Positions 25,311 through 35,116 of a stretch of DNA of 64,000 bases are shown here, piece after piece (within the stretch, counting starts at the first letter, position 1; each line of letters begins with the position of its first letter). The notes beneath the pieces were generated by a model. It saw nothing but the letters and a program-made list of their open reading frames with translations, had not been told where the DNA came from and did not search any database. The DNA comes from an uncultured Comamonadaceae bacterium (GTDB lineage: Bacteria; Pseudomonadota; Gammaproteobacteria; Burkholderiales; Burkholderiaceae): assembly GCA_946482595.1 (NCBI GenBank), contig CAMLSD010000001.1, positions 82,973 to 146,972 on the forward strand. The letters are read 5' to 3'. The position numbers and the translations under genes are program-made.

Positions 25311-25913
25311 ATGTTCATCACCTTCGAAGGCATCGACGGCGCAGGCAAGTCCAGCCACATCGACGCGCTGGCCAGCCGCCTGGGCGCCACCGGGCGTGAG
25401 GTCGTGCGCACGCGCGAGCCCGGGGGCACGCCGCTGGCCGAGTCGCTGCGCGAGCTGGTGCTGCACCGGCCGATGGACGCATTGACCGAATCGCTGCTGG
25501 TGTTTGCTGCCCGGCGTGATCATCTCCAGCAAGTGATCGAGCCGGCGCTACAGCGTGGCGCCATCGTGCTGTGCGACCGCTTCACCGACGCCACCTTTGC
25601 CTACCAGGGCGCGGGCCGCGGGTTTGACCTGGCCGTGCTCACGCAACTCGAAACCTGGGTCCAGCAGGGTCGACAGCCCGACATCACGTTGTGGTTCGAC
25701 CTGCCGGCGGCGACAGCGGCCGAGCGGCTGGCCGGCGCCCGGGTGCCTGACCGGTTCGAGCAGCAGCCGGCGGCGTTTTTCGAGCAGGTGTCGGGCGGCT
25801 ACCGCCGCCGCGCGGCTGAACAGCCCGGGCGTTTTGTGCGCATCGACGCCGCCCAGGACCGCGCCGCCGTCTGGGGCGCCATCGAGGCGGCCATGCAGGA
25901 GCGCGGACTGTGA
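25311..25913 (+). CDS. tmk: dTMP kinase
   Basis: A 200-residue thymidylate kinase that phosphorylates dTMP to dTDP. The P-loop GIDGAGKS is at residues 7-14, the DR(Y/F) motif appears as [13 protein letters not shown] and [10 protein letters not shown] is the substrate loop. The ATG at 25311 is chosen as the family begins [10 protein letters not shown]. The stop overlaps the GTG of holB by 4 bp. Confidence 0.97.
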   Translation: MFITFEGIDGAGKSSHIDALASRLGATGREVVRTREPGGTPLAESLRELVLHRPMDALTESLLVFAARRDHLQQVIEPALQRGAIVLCDRFTDATFAYQGAGRGFDLAVLTQLETWVQQGRQPDITLWFDLPAATAAERLAGARVPDRFEQQPAAFFEQVSGGYRRRAAEQPGRFVRIDAAQDRAAVWGAIEAAMQERGL

Positions 25914-26896
25914 CGCTGCTGCCCTGGCTGGAAGCGCCCGCGCGGGACATCCTGGCGTCGCTGCGCTCGCATGCGATCCTGCTGGCCGCACCCGAAGGGG
26001 TGGGGCAGTTCGAGCTGGCGCACCACCTGGCGCGGGCCTGGCTGTGCGAGGCCGGCGGCGATCGTGCACCTTGCGGGCAGTGCCCGAGCTGCCAGCTGGT
26101 GGAGGCTCGTACTCATCCGGACCTGCTGGTGCTGCTGCCCGAGGCCCTGCAGGAAGAACTCGGCTGGACGGCCGATGGTGAGGGGTCTGCCAAGGCCTCC
26201 AAGGCCAAGCCGAGCAAGGAGATCAAGGTCGACGCCCTGCGCTCGGCGGTGGAATTTGCGCAGCAGACCTCCTCCCGCGGGGTGGCCAAGGTGGTGCTGA
26301 TCCACCCGGCCGAACGCATGAATGCGATCTCGGCCAACACCCTGCTCAAGACGCTGGAAGAGCCGCCGGGACTGGCGCGGTTTGTGCTGAGTACCGGGGC
26401 GATCGATCAACTGCTGCCCACGATCCGCAGCCGCTGCCAGCATGTGACGCTGGGCCTGCCGTCGATGGCGCAGGCATCAGAGTGGCTGGGCGCCCAGGGC
26501 GTGGCCGAGCCCGAGGTGCTGCTTGCCGCAGCCGGTCACCAGCCGCTGCTGGCATTGCAGATGGCCCGCCAGGGTCTGGACGCTGCCGCCTGGCGCGCAC
26601 TGCCGTCGCAACTGGCGCAGGGCCGGGTGGCGGCGGTGAGCGGCTGGTCCGCGTCGCTGCTGGTGGCCACGCTCCAGAAGCTGTGCCATGACGCGATGCG
26701 CGCGGCCGCAGGTGCGCAGCCGGTGTACTTTCCGGCGGGCAGTGTGCAGGCGCGGGCCGAAGACCTGCCGCGGCTGGTGCAATGGTCCCAGGACCTGATC
26801 CGTGTGGCGCGTCACGATGAACACCCCTGGAACGCCGGCTTGTTGGCCGAGTCGCTTGTGGCCCAGGCTCAGCGCGCCTTACACTCGGCCCGATGA
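25910..26896 (+). CDS. holB: DNA polymerase III delta' subunit
   Basis: A 328-residue clamp-loader subunit. The N-terminal AAA+ domain has a degenerate P-loop ([12 protein letters not shown], Lys lost, as is usual for delta'), a zinc module [19 protein letters not shown] with [12 protein letters not shown], and the sensor SRCQHV. A Lys/Ser-rich insert ([15 protein letters not shown]) precedes the helix beginning [11 protein letters not shown] start overlapping tmk (GTGA). The stop overlaps pilZ (ATGA). Confidence 0.95.
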   Translation: MTLLPWLEAPARDILASLRSHAILLAAPEGVGQFELAHHLARAWLCEAGGDRAPCGQCPSCQLVEARTHPDLLVLLPEALQEELGWTADGEGSAKASKAKPSKEIKVDALRSAVEFAQQTSSRGVAKVVLIHPAERMNAISANTLLKTLEEPPGLARFVLSTGAIDQLLPTIRSRCQHVTLGLPSMAQASEWLGAQGVAEPEVLLAAAGHQPLLALQMARQGLDAAAWRALPSQLAQGRVAAVSGWSASLLVATLQKLCHDAMRAAAGAQPVYFPAGSVQARAEDLPRLVQWSQDLIRVARHDEHPWNAGLLAESLVAQAQRALHSAR

Positions 26897-27291
26897 GCGA
26901 GCTACGCGCCCCCTTGAACCCTGCCCCGACACCGGCTGCCGGCGGATCGGCTGCTCGTCCGAGCGTGATCCAGCTGGTGTTCCGCGAGAAGGGCGCCCTG
27001 TATGCCGCCTACATCTCGGTGTTCACCGATGGCGGCCTGTTCGTGCCCACCACCCGCGAGTACCGGCTCGGTGAAGACATCTACCTGCTGCTGAGCCTGC
27101 CCGAGGACGCCCAGCGTTACCCGGTGGCGGGCAAGGTGGCCTGGATCACCCCGGCCAATGCATCCGGCGGCCGGACCCAGGGGGTGGGGGTGCGCTTCCC
27201 GAGCGACGAGAAGTCTCGTGTCCTGAAGATCAAGATCGAGGAACTGCTCGGCACCTCGCTCCAGTCGGCCAAGCCGACCCAGACGATCTGA
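26893..27291 (+). CDS. pilZ: PilZ domain protein
   Basis: A 132-residue protein of the PilZ family placed directly behind holB, as pilZ is in many beta- and gammaproteobacteria. The RxxxR and D/NxSxxG c-di-GMP motifs are not preserved (VFREKGALYAAYISVF; TDGGLFVPT), which is typical for type IV pilus PilZ, which does not bind c-di-GMP and works with PilB/FimX. A Pro/Ala-rich start of about 20 residues precedes the barrel. The ATG overlaps holB by 4 bp. Confidence 0.88.
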   Translation: MSELRAPLNPAPTPAAGGSAARPSVIQLVFREKGALYAAYISVFTDGGLFVPTTREYRLGEDIYLLLSLPEDAQRYPVAGKVAWITPANASGGRTQGVGVRFPSDEKSRVLKIKIEELLGTSLQSAKPTQTI

Positions 27292-27408
27292 GGCCCTGCA
27301 GGCGCCCCGCCTGCCACCGCGAGCCCTGAGTCCATCGACCCCCGGTCACCGCGAGCACGCCCGCCCGGCCCACGCCTGTGACCGCACCGTGCCGTTCACC
27401 CATTCATC

Positions 27409-28197
27409 ATGTTTGTCGATTCCCACTGTCACCTGAGCTTTCCTGAACTCGCAGGCAACCTGGACGCCATCCGCGCCGCCATGCAGGAGGCCCAGGTGGA
27501 TCGGGCCCTGTGCATCTGCACCACACTCGAGGAATTCGACGACGTGCTGGCCCTGGCAAGGCGCTATCCGAACTTCTGGGCCAGCGCCGGCGTGCACCCC
27601 GACAATGAAGGTGTGCGGGAGCCGGATGTCGACGAGCTCGTGCGCCTGGCCAGCATGGACCGGGTCGTGGCCGTGGGTGAAACCGGGCTCGACTACTACC
27701 GCCTCAACGGCCGCAGCGTGGCCGACATGGCCTGGCAGCGGGAGCGCTTCCGGGTGCACATCCGGGCCGCCCGGCAGGTGAAGAAACCCCTGATCATTCA
27801 CACCCGCAGCGCATCGGACGACACCATCGCCTTGCTGAAGGAAGAGGGCGGGCGCGAGGCGGGCGGTGTGTTTCACTGCTTCACCGAGACGGCCGAGGTG
27901 GCGCGCCAGGCACTGGATCTGGGGTTCTACATTTCGTTTTCGGGCATCCTGACCTTCAAGACGGCCCAGGAGCTGCGCGACGTGGCGCGCGACGTCCCGC
28001 TGGATCGCTGCCTGATCGAGACCGACAGCCCCTACCTGGCCCCCGTGCCCTACCGCGGCAAGCTCAACAATCCGTCGTACGTGCCCCATGTGGCGCAGCA
28101 GCTCGCGCAGATCAAGGGGTGCACGGTCGAGCAGGTGGCCGAGGTCACCAGCCGCAATTTCGAGACCCTGTTCGGGCCGGCCGTTGTGCTGTCCTGA
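27409..28197 (+). CDS. TatD family metal-dependent DNase
   Basis: A 262-residue TIM-barrel hydrolase. The metal ligands are visible: DSHCHLSF (residues 4-9), Glu in VGETGLDYYR, His in IIHTRS, HCF in FHCFTE and the Asp in IETDSPYL. YcfH/TatD relatives are metal-dependent DNases; the E. coli ycfH also lies downstream of holB. Start ATG 27409. A separate TSS is possible in the 117-bp gap after pilZ. Confidence 0.94.
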   Translation: MFVDSHCHLSFPELAGNLDAIRAAMQEAQVDRALCICTTLEEFDDVLALARRYPNFWASAGVHPDNEGVREPDVDELVRLASMDRVVAVGETGLDYYRLNGRSVADMAWQRERFRVHIRAARQVKKPLIIHTRSASDDTIALLKEEGGREAGGVFHCFTETAEVARQALDLGFYISFSGILTFKTAQELRDVARDVPLDRCLIETDSPYLAPVPYRGKLNNPSYVPHVAQQLAQIKGCTVEQVAEVTSRNFETLFGPAVVLS

Positions 28198-28228
28198 GCG
28201 CCCACCCGTCCCATCGGAGCGTCGGCGG

Positions 28229-28912
28229 ATGTTCAAGTTCTGGTTGAGGAATGTTCTCTATCTCGTTGTCGTGTCTATGGTTTCGCTAGCATGGGCAGGG
28301 GCGTATGAGGATTTCTTCCGGGCCATCCGGCGTGACGAGGTTCCGGCGGTGCAGGCCTTGCTCCAGCGCGGGTTCGACCCGAACAGTGTGGACCCTCAAG
28401 GCCGCAGCGGTGCGATCCTGGCCTTGATGAACGAGTCATACGCGGTGGCGTCGGTGCTGATCGCCCACCCGCAGTTCCTGGTCGATCAGCGCAATCTCTC
28501 GGGCGAGTCACCGCTGATGCTGGCAGCGCTCAAGGGGCAGGTGCCGCTGGTCAGGCAGTTGATCGCCCGCGGTGCGCGCATCAATCACCCCGGTTGGGCG
28601 CCTTTGCACTATGCGGCCAGCGGGGGCGGTGTCGAGGTGATCCGTGTGCTGCTGGAGCACCATGCCTACATCGACGCCGAGTCGCCCAATCGCACCACGC
28701 CGCTGATGATGGCCGCGCGCTACGACAGCGAGGAGTCGATCCGCCTGCTGCTCGACGAAGGGGCCGACGCGAAGCTGCGCAACGAGCAGAACATGACCGC
28801 CGCCGACTTCGCCCGTGGCGTCGATCGGGAGTCGGCGGCGCGCCTGATCGAGCAGCATGCCGGACTGCCGTCGCCGCCAGCGCGGGCCCCGATCATTCCC
28901 GTGGTTCCCTGA
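28229..28912 (+). CDS. Exported ankyrin repeat protein
   Basis: A 227-residue protein with a signal peptide (FWLRNVLYLVVVSMVSLAWA, cleavage about residue 23) and five ankyrin repeats (EDFFRAIRRDEVPAVQALLQ, SGAILALMNESYAVASVLIA, GESPLMLAALKGQVPLVRQL, APLHYAASGGGVEVIRVLLE, TPLMMAARYDSEESIRLLLD). The C-terminus is Pro-rich. Ankyrin modules bind other proteins; in the periplasm some relatives protect enzymes such as catalase. A partner is not indicated here. ATG 28229 lies 31 bp behind tatD; an earlier in-frame ATG overlaps tatD. Confidence 0.88.
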   Translation: MFKFWLRNVLYLVVVSMVSLAWAGAYEDFFRAIRRDEVPAVQALLQRGFDPNSVDPQGRSGAILALMNESYAVASVLIAHPQFLVDQRNLSGESPLMLAALKGQVPLVRQLIARGARINHPGWAPLHYAASGGGVEVIRVLLEHHAYIDAESPNRTTPLMMAARYDSEESIRLLLDEGADAKLRNEQNMTAADFARGVDRESAARLIEQHAGLPSPPARAPIIPVVP

Positions 28913-29023
28913 CACCCTGTAGGAAGCGCGCTGACGTGAAGTCTGGCGATGGGTCCACTGTGAGCGGGGCGGGGTGGCGCCTAGAGTTGCGTCCATGGTC
29001 AGCCATTGCACGGAGGTACTGCC

Positions 29024-29236
29024 ATGACGACATCCAACGACAGCCGCATCGAACCCGCCAACCCGTTTGCGCTGATGATGGATCCGCAGTCCGTCCTGCT
29101 GGCGGTGGAGCGGTCAGAGCGCCTCAACCGGCTGCGCAGCCGGGTCTGCCGCCCCCTCGACAAGCCGCTGATCGGCCGGGTCGACGGTGACCAGGCCGAC
29201 TACGACGACGCGGTGGACGCCCAGTCGGAAGACTGA
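29024..29236 (+). CDS. Small hypothetical protein
   Basis: A 70-residue protein starting MTTSNDSRIEPANPFALMMD. ATG 29024 is preceded by GGAGG at 29012-29016, so translation is well supported. Sequence: an NPFALMMDPQSVLLAVERSE stretch, a basic middle LNRLRSRVCRPLDKPLIGRV and an acidic C-terminus DYDDAVDAQSED. No known domain is recognised. It ends 10 bp before the 3' end of the convergent nrtR gene. Confidence 0.6.
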   Translation: MTTSNDSRIEPANPFALMMDPQSVLLAVERSERLNRLRSRVCRPLDKPLIGRVDGDQADYDDAVDAQSED

Positions 29237-29245
29237 GCGGGCACC

Positions 29246-29947
29246 TCAAAGCCCGCGCTCCAGCATCGACAGGCGCGCGGCATAGGCCGGTTTCAGCCGG
29301 TATAGCTGGGCGGGCCGATTGGCCCGGCCGGCCTCCAGGGCCCCCTCGATCGGTTCGAGCACGCCCAGTTCGTCCATCTTGCGACGAAAACTCACCTTGT
29401 TGATCGGCTCCCCGAGCACCGCCTCATAGACGGATTGCAGCTGGGGCAGCGTGAACGACGCACCGCACAGATAGACCGGCAGCGACGAATAGTGGCTCTT
29501 GGAGCGCACCCGTTGCAGTGCCGCCTCGATGATGGCGCGGTGATCGAACGGCAGTGCGGGCAATGCCTGCACCGGCATCAGCTCGAACCGTGCGGTGCTG
29601 GCCTGCAGCAGGGCGCAAGGCACCAGCGCGTAGTACGCAATCGACACCGACCAGCCCCGTGGATCCCGCACCGGCCCCGAGAAGGTGGCCAGTTGTTCGA
29701 GATACGGGCTGGTGATGCCAGCCTTGTCGTGCAGCACACGCAGGGCGGCGTCTTGTGCCCCCTGGTCCGTCTGCGGATGGATGTAGCCCCCGGGCAGCGC
29801 CAGCACACCGTCGAATGGCTCGCGGTCACGGCGGTGCAGCACCACCTTCACCTCACCCTGGTCGACCGTGAGCAGCACCACGTCGACCGTGCAGATCACC
29901 TGCGGGTGGGCAGCGGCTTCGTCGGCGGGGGAGGAGATCACAGGCAT
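29246..29947 (-). CDS. nrtR: NrtR, Nudix-related repressor of NAD biosynthesis genes
   Basis: A 233-residue regulator with an N-terminal Nudix-like domain and C-terminal winged helix (KVSFRRKMDELGVLEPIEG). The Nudix box is degenerate: GGYIHPQTDQGAQDAALRVL lacks the Glu pair of the catalytic REUXEE, so the domain should sense an ADP-ribose-type ligand rather than hydrolyse it. NrtR proteins repress NAD salvage and synthesis genes. It is divergent from such a cluster (30089-35021) and shares a 141-bp control region, so it is very probably its regulator. Confidence 0.9.
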   Translation of the reverse strand: MPVISSPADEAAAHPQVICTVDVVLLTVDQGEVKVVLHRRDREPFDGVLALPGGYIHPQTDQGAQDAALRVLHDKAGITSPYLEQLATFSGPVRDPRGWSVSIAYYALVPCALLQASTARFELMPVQALPALPFDHRAIIEAALQRVRSKSHYSSLPVYLCGASFTLPQLQSVYEAVLGEPINKVSFRRKMDELGVLEPIEGALEAGRANRPAQLYRLKPAYAARLSMLERGL

Positions 29948-30031
29948 GGGGTCTCTTTGTACATGAATGTTACGAAGTAGCTTACCAGCAAGCCGGCATC
30001 CCGAGAACTAGGGGGATGGGCATATGCTTTC

Positions 30032-30052
30032 TTAGTTGCAATATGCACCTAA
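30032..30052. promoter_or_regulatory. Candidate NrtR operator
   Basis: A 21-bp imperfect inverted repeat, TTAG...CTAA at its ends with GCAATATGC at its centre, lies between nrtR and the nicotinamidase-like gene, about 37 bp before that gene's ATG. The surrounding AT content is raised (29948-30060). Position suits repression of the NAD operon by NrtR. The repeat is seen; the binding is inferred. Confidence 0.45.
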
Positions 30053-30088
30053 CAGGCGTACATTGGAATCACCGCATCAGGAGGTTCC

Positions 30089-30958
30089 ATGCAACGCAAC
30101 ATCCAGCTCCTCGTCATCGACCCGCAGAACGACTTCTGCGACCTGCCCGAGGCCGTGCGGCCCGTGAATCCGGCCACCGGCCAGCGTCTGGCGCCCGCAC
30201 TGCCGGTGCCGGGCGCCCACGCCGACATGCAGCGTGTGGCCGGGTTGATCCGTGCCGGCGGCACGGGCCTCGCGGGCATCACGATCACGCTCGACTCCCA
30301 CCACCGCTTCGACATCGCCCACCCCACGTTCTGGCAGCAGGGCAGCGGGGCGGACGTCATCCCCTTCACGCCCATCACCGCCGCGCAGGTCCGTGATGGT
30401 GCCTATGCCCCGCGCGATCCGGGCATGCTGCCGCGCGCGCTGGCCTACCTGGATGAACTCGAGGCCCGCGGCCGCTACACGCTGATGGTCTGGCCGGTGC
30501 ACTGCGAGATCGGCACCTGGGGCCACAACGTGCACGATGACCTGCGCGCCGCGTACAACACCTGGGAAGACCAGACCCTGTCGGTCGTGAACAAGGTGAC
30601 CAAGGGCTCCAACCCCTGGACCGAACACTACAGCGCCGTTCAGGCCGAGGTGCCGCTCGACGACGACCCGGCCACCCAGACGCACCAGGGCCTGATCGAC
30701 CTGGCCCGCGCGGCCGACCTGCTGCTGATCGCCGGCGAGGCCAGCAGCCACTGCGTGCGGGCCACCACCGAGCATATCGTCGCGGCACTGGGCCCGGCCG
30801 GCGCCGGCAAGGTCGTGTTGCTGACCGACGGCATGAGCCCGGTGGGCGGCTTCGAGGCCCAGCAGTCCGAATTCTTTGCCGCAATGAGCGCCCAGGGGGT
30901 ACAAATGGCCCGCTGCGAGCAGATGCTGCCGCGCCTGCTCGACAACCCACGCACCTGA
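30089..30958 (+). CDS. Nicotinamidase-like cysteine hydrolase
   Basis: A 289-residue isochorismatase-fold hydrolase. The catalytic triad is Asp11 (VIDPQNDF), a Lys in NKVTKGSNP (about 169-172) and Cys222 (SSHCVRAT); the metal residues are in TLDSHHRFD (Asp69, His71). It is larger than E. coli PncA (about 213) but belongs to a long form seen in NAD clusters. The probable reaction is nicotinamide to nicotinate, the first step of the salvage pathway encoded downstream. AGGAGG lies at 30079-30084. The pncB gene follows 66 bp later. Confidence 0.85.
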   Translation: MQRNIQLLVIDPQNDFCDLPEAVRPVNPATGQRLAPALPVPGAHADMQRVAGLIRAGGTGLAGITITLDSHHRFDIAHPTFWQQGSGADVIPFTPITAAQVRDGAYAPRDPGMLPRALAYLDELEARGRYTLMVWPVHCEIGTWGHNVHDDLRAAYNTWEDQTLSVVNKVTKGSNPWTEHYSAVQAEVPLDDDPATQTHQGLIDLARAADLLLIAGEASSHCVRATTEHIVAALGPAGAGKVVLLTDGMSPVGGFEAQQSEFFAAMSAQGVQMARCEQMLPRLLDNPRT

Positions 30959-31024
30959 GCACGGCGCTGAGCCTGTGCGCCGGCCGCGTCACGCGGCTGA
31001 GAACGTTGAAGAAAGTCCCGATCG

Positions 31025-32212
31025 ATGAACCCCGTCATCACCAGCCTGCTCGACACCGACCTCTACAAGTTCACGATGTGGCAGACCATGCTGCATCGCC
31101 ATCCGCAGACGCAGGCCGAATACACCTTCGTGTGCCGCAACCGGCCCGCCCGGCCGCTGTCGGAGCTGAAGGACGCCGTCGAGGCGGAACTCGATCACCT
31201 GTGTACGCTGAGCTTCCAGCCGGACGAACTCGCCTACCTGCGCGGGCTGCGCTTCATGAAGTCGGATTTTGTCGACTTCCTGCGGATCTTCCGCTTCCAG
31301 CGCGAGTTCATCTCGGTGCAGGCCGACGGTGAGCAGTTGCGCATCGTCGCGCGGGGCCCTCAGGTGCATGTGATGGCCTTCGAGATCTTCGTGCTGGCCA
31401 TCGTCAACGAGCTGCACTTTCGCAGGCTGGACCTGTCCGGTGCGCTCGACGAGGGCCGGCGCAGGCTGCAGGCGAAGATCCGGCTGCTGCGTGACTTCTC
31501 CGGCGAACCGGCGCGGCGCCATCCGTTCGAGTTCTTCGACTTTGGCGTGCGCCGGCGCTTTTCGGGCGCCTGGCAGCGGGAGGTGGTGTCCACGCTGAAG
31601 GCCGAGGTGCCCGAGTACTTCAAGGGCACCTCCAATGTGCTGCTGGCGCGTGACCTGTCGCTGGTGCCCATCGGCACGATGGCCCATGAGTACCTGCAGA
31701 CCTACCAGGTGCTCGGGGTGCGGCTGCGCGACTTTCAGAAGGCCGCGCTCGAAGACTGGGTGCAGGAATACCGCGGCGACCTGGGCGTGGCCCTGACCGA
31801 CGTGGTGGGCATGGACGCCTTCCTGGCCGACTTCGACCTCTACTTCGCCAAGCTGTTCGACGGGCTGCGCCATGACTCGGGCGATCCGGTCGTGTGGGGC
31901 GAAAAGGCGCTGGCCCACTACGAGCGGCTGCGCATCGATGCGCACGGCAAGCGGCTGGTGTTCTCGGACGGGCTGGATCTGCCGACCGCGCTTGACCTGT
32001 ACCGCCACTTTGCCGATCGCACCCAGCTGGGTTTTGGTATCGGCACCAACCTGAGCAACGACGTCGGGCCCACCCCGCTGAACATCGTCATGAAGCTGAC
32101 CCAGGGCAACGGCCAGCCGGTGGCCAAGCTGTCTGACACGCCCGGCAAGACGCTGTGCAGCGACGAAACCTTCCTGGCCTACCTGCGCCAGGTCTTCAAC
32201 GTGCGTGCCTGA
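31025..32212 (+). CDS. pncB: Nicotinate phosphoribosyltransferase
   Basis: A 395-residue enzyme converting nicotinate and PRPP (with ATP) to nicotinate mononucleotide. Start [20 protein letters not shown] is the family N-terminus, [13 protein letters not shown] and GTSNVLLAR are conserved, and [14 protein letters not shown] with [10 protein letters not shown] lies near the PRPP site. Length is typical. It is followed 10 bp later by nadE. Confidence 0.97.
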   Translation: MNPVITSLLDTDLYKFTMWQTMLHRHPQTQAEYTFVCRNRPARPLSELKDAVEAELDHLCTLSFQPDELAYLRGLRFMKSDFVDFLRIFRFQREFISVQADGEQLRIVARGPQVHVMAFEIFVLAIVNELHFRRLDLSGALDEGRRRLQAKIRLLRDFSGEPARRHPFEFFDFGVRRRFSGAWQREVVSTLKAEVPEYFKGTSNVLLARDLSLVPIGTMAHEYLQTYQVLGVRLRDFQKAALEDWVQEYRGDLGVALTDVVGMDAFLADFDLYFAKLFDGLRHDSGDPVVWGEKALAHYERLRIDAHGKRLVFSDGLDLPTALDLYRHFADRTQLGFGIGTNLSNDVGPTPLNIVMKLTQGNGQPVAKLSDTPGKTLCSDETFLAYLRQVFNVRA

Positions 32213-32222
32213 GGAGGCTGCC

Positions 32223-33923
32223 ATGCTCAACCTTACCGTTGCACAGCTCAACTACACGGTGGGCGACATCGAGGGCAACGTGCGCAAGATGATCGCCGCG
32301 GGCCAGAAGGCCTGGGCCGACGACTCCCACCTGGTCGTGTTCTCCGAGCTGTCGCTGACCGGCTACTACCCGGACGACATGCTCGACGAGCCCGGCTTCC
32401 GCCAGCGCGTGCAGGCCGGGCTGGACGCGCTGCTCGATGCCTCGCGCCAGATACCGCGGCTGCACTGGGTGGTGGGCGCGCCGCTGCAGCGCGAGGGCCC
32501 GGGCAAGCGGCTGCACAACATGCTGCTCGTGCTGCGCGGCGGCGAGATCGTGTTGCGCTATGCCAAGCAGTTGCTGCCTACCTACAACATCTTCAACGAG
32601 CGCCGCCACTTCGAGCCCGGGCCGGACGTGGCGCGCGTGCTGCGCATCGGCCAGATGCAGATCGGCTTCATGATCTGCGAGGACGGCTGGAACGACGAGG
32701 GCGGCGACTATGCCGTCAACCCCTTCGAGCGCCTGCGCGACGCCGCACCGGACGTGGTGGTGTCGATCAATGCCAGCCCGTCCAACGTGGGCAAGCGCGA
32801 GCAGCGGCACCAGATCTTCTCGGCGGCCAGCCGGCGCCACGGCCTGCCCATCGTCTATGTCAACCAGATCGGCGGCCACGACCAGCTGGTGTTCGACGGT
32901 GCCTCGTTTGCGGTCGAGCCCGAGCGCGGTGTGGTGTATGAGGCGCAACGCTTCACCGAGGACGTCACGACCATCACCTTCGACCACGGGCATTTCTGTG
33001 CTCGCCAGGGCGGCGCGCTCGACCCGGTGAACCCCCAGGGCCTGACGACCATGGCCTTCTACCGGGCGCAGATCGAACTGGGCTTGCGCGACTACGCCCG
33101 GCGCTGTGGGTTCAAGCAGGTGGTGGTGGGTTCGTCGGGGGGCATCGACAGCGCCCTGACGCTGGCGCTGGCGGTCGACGCCGTGGGCGCCGACAACGTG
33201 GTGGGCATCACCATGCCGTCGCGCTTTTCGTCGACGGGGTCGGTCGACGACTCGGTCGCCTTGTGCCGCAACCTGGGCGTGACCCTGCATGAGCACCCCA
33301 TCATCGACACGGTGGCGGCCTACAGCCGGCAGTTCGAGGCAAGCTTCGGCCGCCCGCTGGCCGGGCTGCCGCTGGAGAACCTGCAGGCGCGCGTGCGCGG
33401 CACGGTGCTGATGGAGTTCTCGAACAGCTTTGGCCACCTGCTGCTCACCACGGGCAACAAGTCGGAGATCTCGGTGGGCTATTGCACGCTGTATGGCGAC
33501 ACCAATGGTGGCCTGGGGCTGATCGGTGATCTCTACAAGACCGAGGTGTTTGCGCTGTCGCGCCATCTCAACGAGGCGGCCGGGCGCGAGCTGATCCCGC
33601 AGGCCATCATCGACAAGGAGCCTTCGGCAGAACTGGCCCCCGGCCAGAAGGACACCGACAGCCTGCCGCCCTACCCGGTGCTCGACGAGATCCTGAAAGT
33701 GCTGATCGAAGGCGACCGCCTCGCCCGCGCCGAAGGTGAACAGGCGCACGCCTTTGTCGCCAGGCTGCAGCAGACCGAAGACGGCCGCGCCCTGGTGCAG
33801 CGCATCCGCCAGATGATCGCCCGCAACGAGTACAAGCGCCGCCAGGCCCCGCCGATCATCCGCGTGCGTTCACGGGCCTTCGGCTCGGGCCGCCAGATGC
33901 CGATTGCCGCCCGCCACTTCTGA
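32223..33923 (+). CDS. nadE: Glutamine-dependent NAD+ synthetase
   Basis: A 566-residue two-domain enzyme that amidates NaAD to NAD+. The N-terminal nitrilase/glutaminase domain has Glu42 (VVFSELSLTGY), Lys in RYAKQLLPTYNIF and Cys in FMICEDGWN. The C-terminal synthetase has SSGGIDS (304-310), the ATP pyrophosphatase loop, and GNKSEISVGYCTLYGD. ATG 32223 is chosen because AGGAGG is 32212-32217. The C-terminus ends RQMPIAARHF. It makes glutamine the nitrogen donor in this pathway. Confidence 0.97.
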   Translation: MLNLTVAQLNYTVGDIEGNVRKMIAAGQKAWADDSHLVVFSELSLTGYYPDDMLDEPGFRQRVQAGLDALLDASRQIPRLHWVVGAPLQREGPGKRLHNMLLVLRGGEIVLRYAKQLLPTYNIFNERRHFEPGPDVARVLRIGQMQIGFMICEDGWNDEGGDYAVNPFERLRDAAPDVVVSINASPSNVGKREQRHQIFSAASRRHGLPIVYVNQIGGHDQLVFDGASFAVEPERGVVYEAQRFTEDVTTITFDHGHFCARQGGALDPVNPQGLTTMAFYRAQIELGLRDYARRCGFKQVVVGSSGGIDSALTLALAVDAVGADNVVGITMPSRFSSTGSVDDSVALCRNLGVTLHEHPIIDTVAAYSRQFEASFGRPLAGLPLENLQARVRGTVLMEFSNSFGHLLLTTGNKSEISVGYCTLYGDTNGGLGLIGDLYKTEVFALSRHLNEAAGRELIPQAIIDKEPSAELAPGQKDTDSLPPYPVLDEILKVLIEGDRLARAEGEQAHAFVARLQQTEDGRALVQRIRQMIARNEYKRRQAPPIIRVRSRAFGSGRQMPIAARHF

Positions 33924-33938
33924 ACGAAAGCCTGCCTC

Positions 33939-35021
33939 ATGACCGGTTCCGTGCTCCCTGCCCAACTGGCTGTGCTGGTCGGGCGATTCATGCCTCTTCA
34001 TCATGCGCACCTGGCGCTGCTGCGCCAGGCGCTCGACGCCGCGCCGCACTGTGTGGTGATCATCGGCTCGGCGCACCAGGCCCGCTCGCCGCGCAACCCC
34101 TGGACCTGGCAGGAGCGCGAACAGATGATCCGGCTGGCGCTGACCGCGGATGAGCAGGCACGCATCCGCTTCGTGCCGCTGCGCGACTTCTACGATGAGG
34201 CGCGCTGGCTGGCCGAGGTGCGCCGCGCCGTGGATCCCGCCGGCGAGCGGCCGCGGGTGGCCCTGGTCGGCCATATGCGCGATGCCACGCGCGGCTACCT
34301 GCAGGCCTTTGCCGACTGGCAGCGGCTGCCACCCCCCGTCGGTGAGCAGTCGGTCGACGGTGCGGCGTTGCGCGACCTGCTGATGGCCGCCCAGGATGCC
34401 GCCCAGGCCGACCCACCGGGCAGCATTGACGCTGCACTGGCGGCCATGGCGCCCTACGTGCCGACCAGCACGCTGGGCTTCCTGCGCGCCTGGGTGGCGC
34501 TGCCGTTCCATGCGGCCCTGGCCCAGGAGTGGCGCATGCTGCGCGACTACCGGCGCGCGTGGTCGGCGGCGCCGTACCCGCCGGTGTTCGTGACGGTCGA
34601 CACCGTCATCACCTGCGCCTCGCATGTGTTGTTGATCCGGCGTGGCCAGCCGCCCGGTCGCGGACTGCTGGCGGTACCGGGCGGGTTCATCGAGGTGCGT
34701 GAAACTGCCTACCAGTCAGCGCTGCGGGAGCTTGAAGAAGAAACCGGGCTGCGGCTGCTGAGCTCGACGATGCAGGACGGCCTGCGTGCGCAGGCGGTGT
34801 TCGACCACCCCGATCGCAGCCAGCGGGGCCGCACGATCACCCATGCCTTCCACTTCGACCTGGGCGAGCGCGAACTGCCGCAGGTCCAGGCTGCGGACGA
34901 CGCCTTGGCCGCGCACTGGGTGCCGCTGGCCGAACTGGCGGGTCTCGAGGACCAGTTCCACGACGATCACTTCCACATGCTGGACCACTTTCTCGGCCTG
35001 ACGTCCCGGGCGGCGCTCTGA
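33939..35021 (+). CDS. Bifunctional NMN adenylyltransferase / Nudix hydrolase (NadM-Nudix)
   Basis: A 360-residue fusion. Residues 1-190 are a nucleotidyltransferase (VGRFMPLHHAHLALLRQAL with the HxxH motif, SARSPRNPWTWQER-like segment) that adenylates NMN; the rest is a Nudix hydrolase with an intact box GGFIEVRETAYQSALRELEE followed by ETGL, acting on ADP-ribose-type dinucleotides. Such NadM-Nudix fusions are found with NrtR, so this gene closes the NAD cluster. The ATG at 33939 follows nadE by 15 bp. Confidence 0.93.
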   Translation: MTGSVLPAQLAVLVGRFMPLHHAHLALLRQALDAAPHCVVIIGSAHQARSPRNPWTWQEREQMIRLALTADEQARIRFVPLRDFYDEARWLAEVRRAVDPAGERPRVALVGHMRDATRGYLQAFADWQRLPPPVGEQSVDGAALRDLLMAAQDAAQADPPGSIDAALAAMAPYVPTSTLGFLRAWVALPFHAALAQEWRMLRDYRRAWSAAPYPPVFVTVDTVITCASHVLLIRRGQPPGRGLLAVPGGFIEVRETAYQSALRELEEETGLRLLSSTMQDGLRAQAVFDHPDRSQRGRTITHAFHFDLGERELPQVQAADDALAAHWVPLAELAGLEDQFHDDHFHMLDHFLGLTSRAAL

Positions 35022-35116
35022 CGCGCAGGCGCCCACGTGGCGCCGCCGCGGGCAGGGTGGGGCGCCATGAGCGCCCGCTGAATTCTGGCTGAGCGGGGTT
35101 TCCCCTGAGTAGGCAA

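Noticed and set aside
29024..29236. Antitoxin
   Set aside because: No toxin gene is adjacent and no DNA-binding motif is recognised; left as hypothetical.
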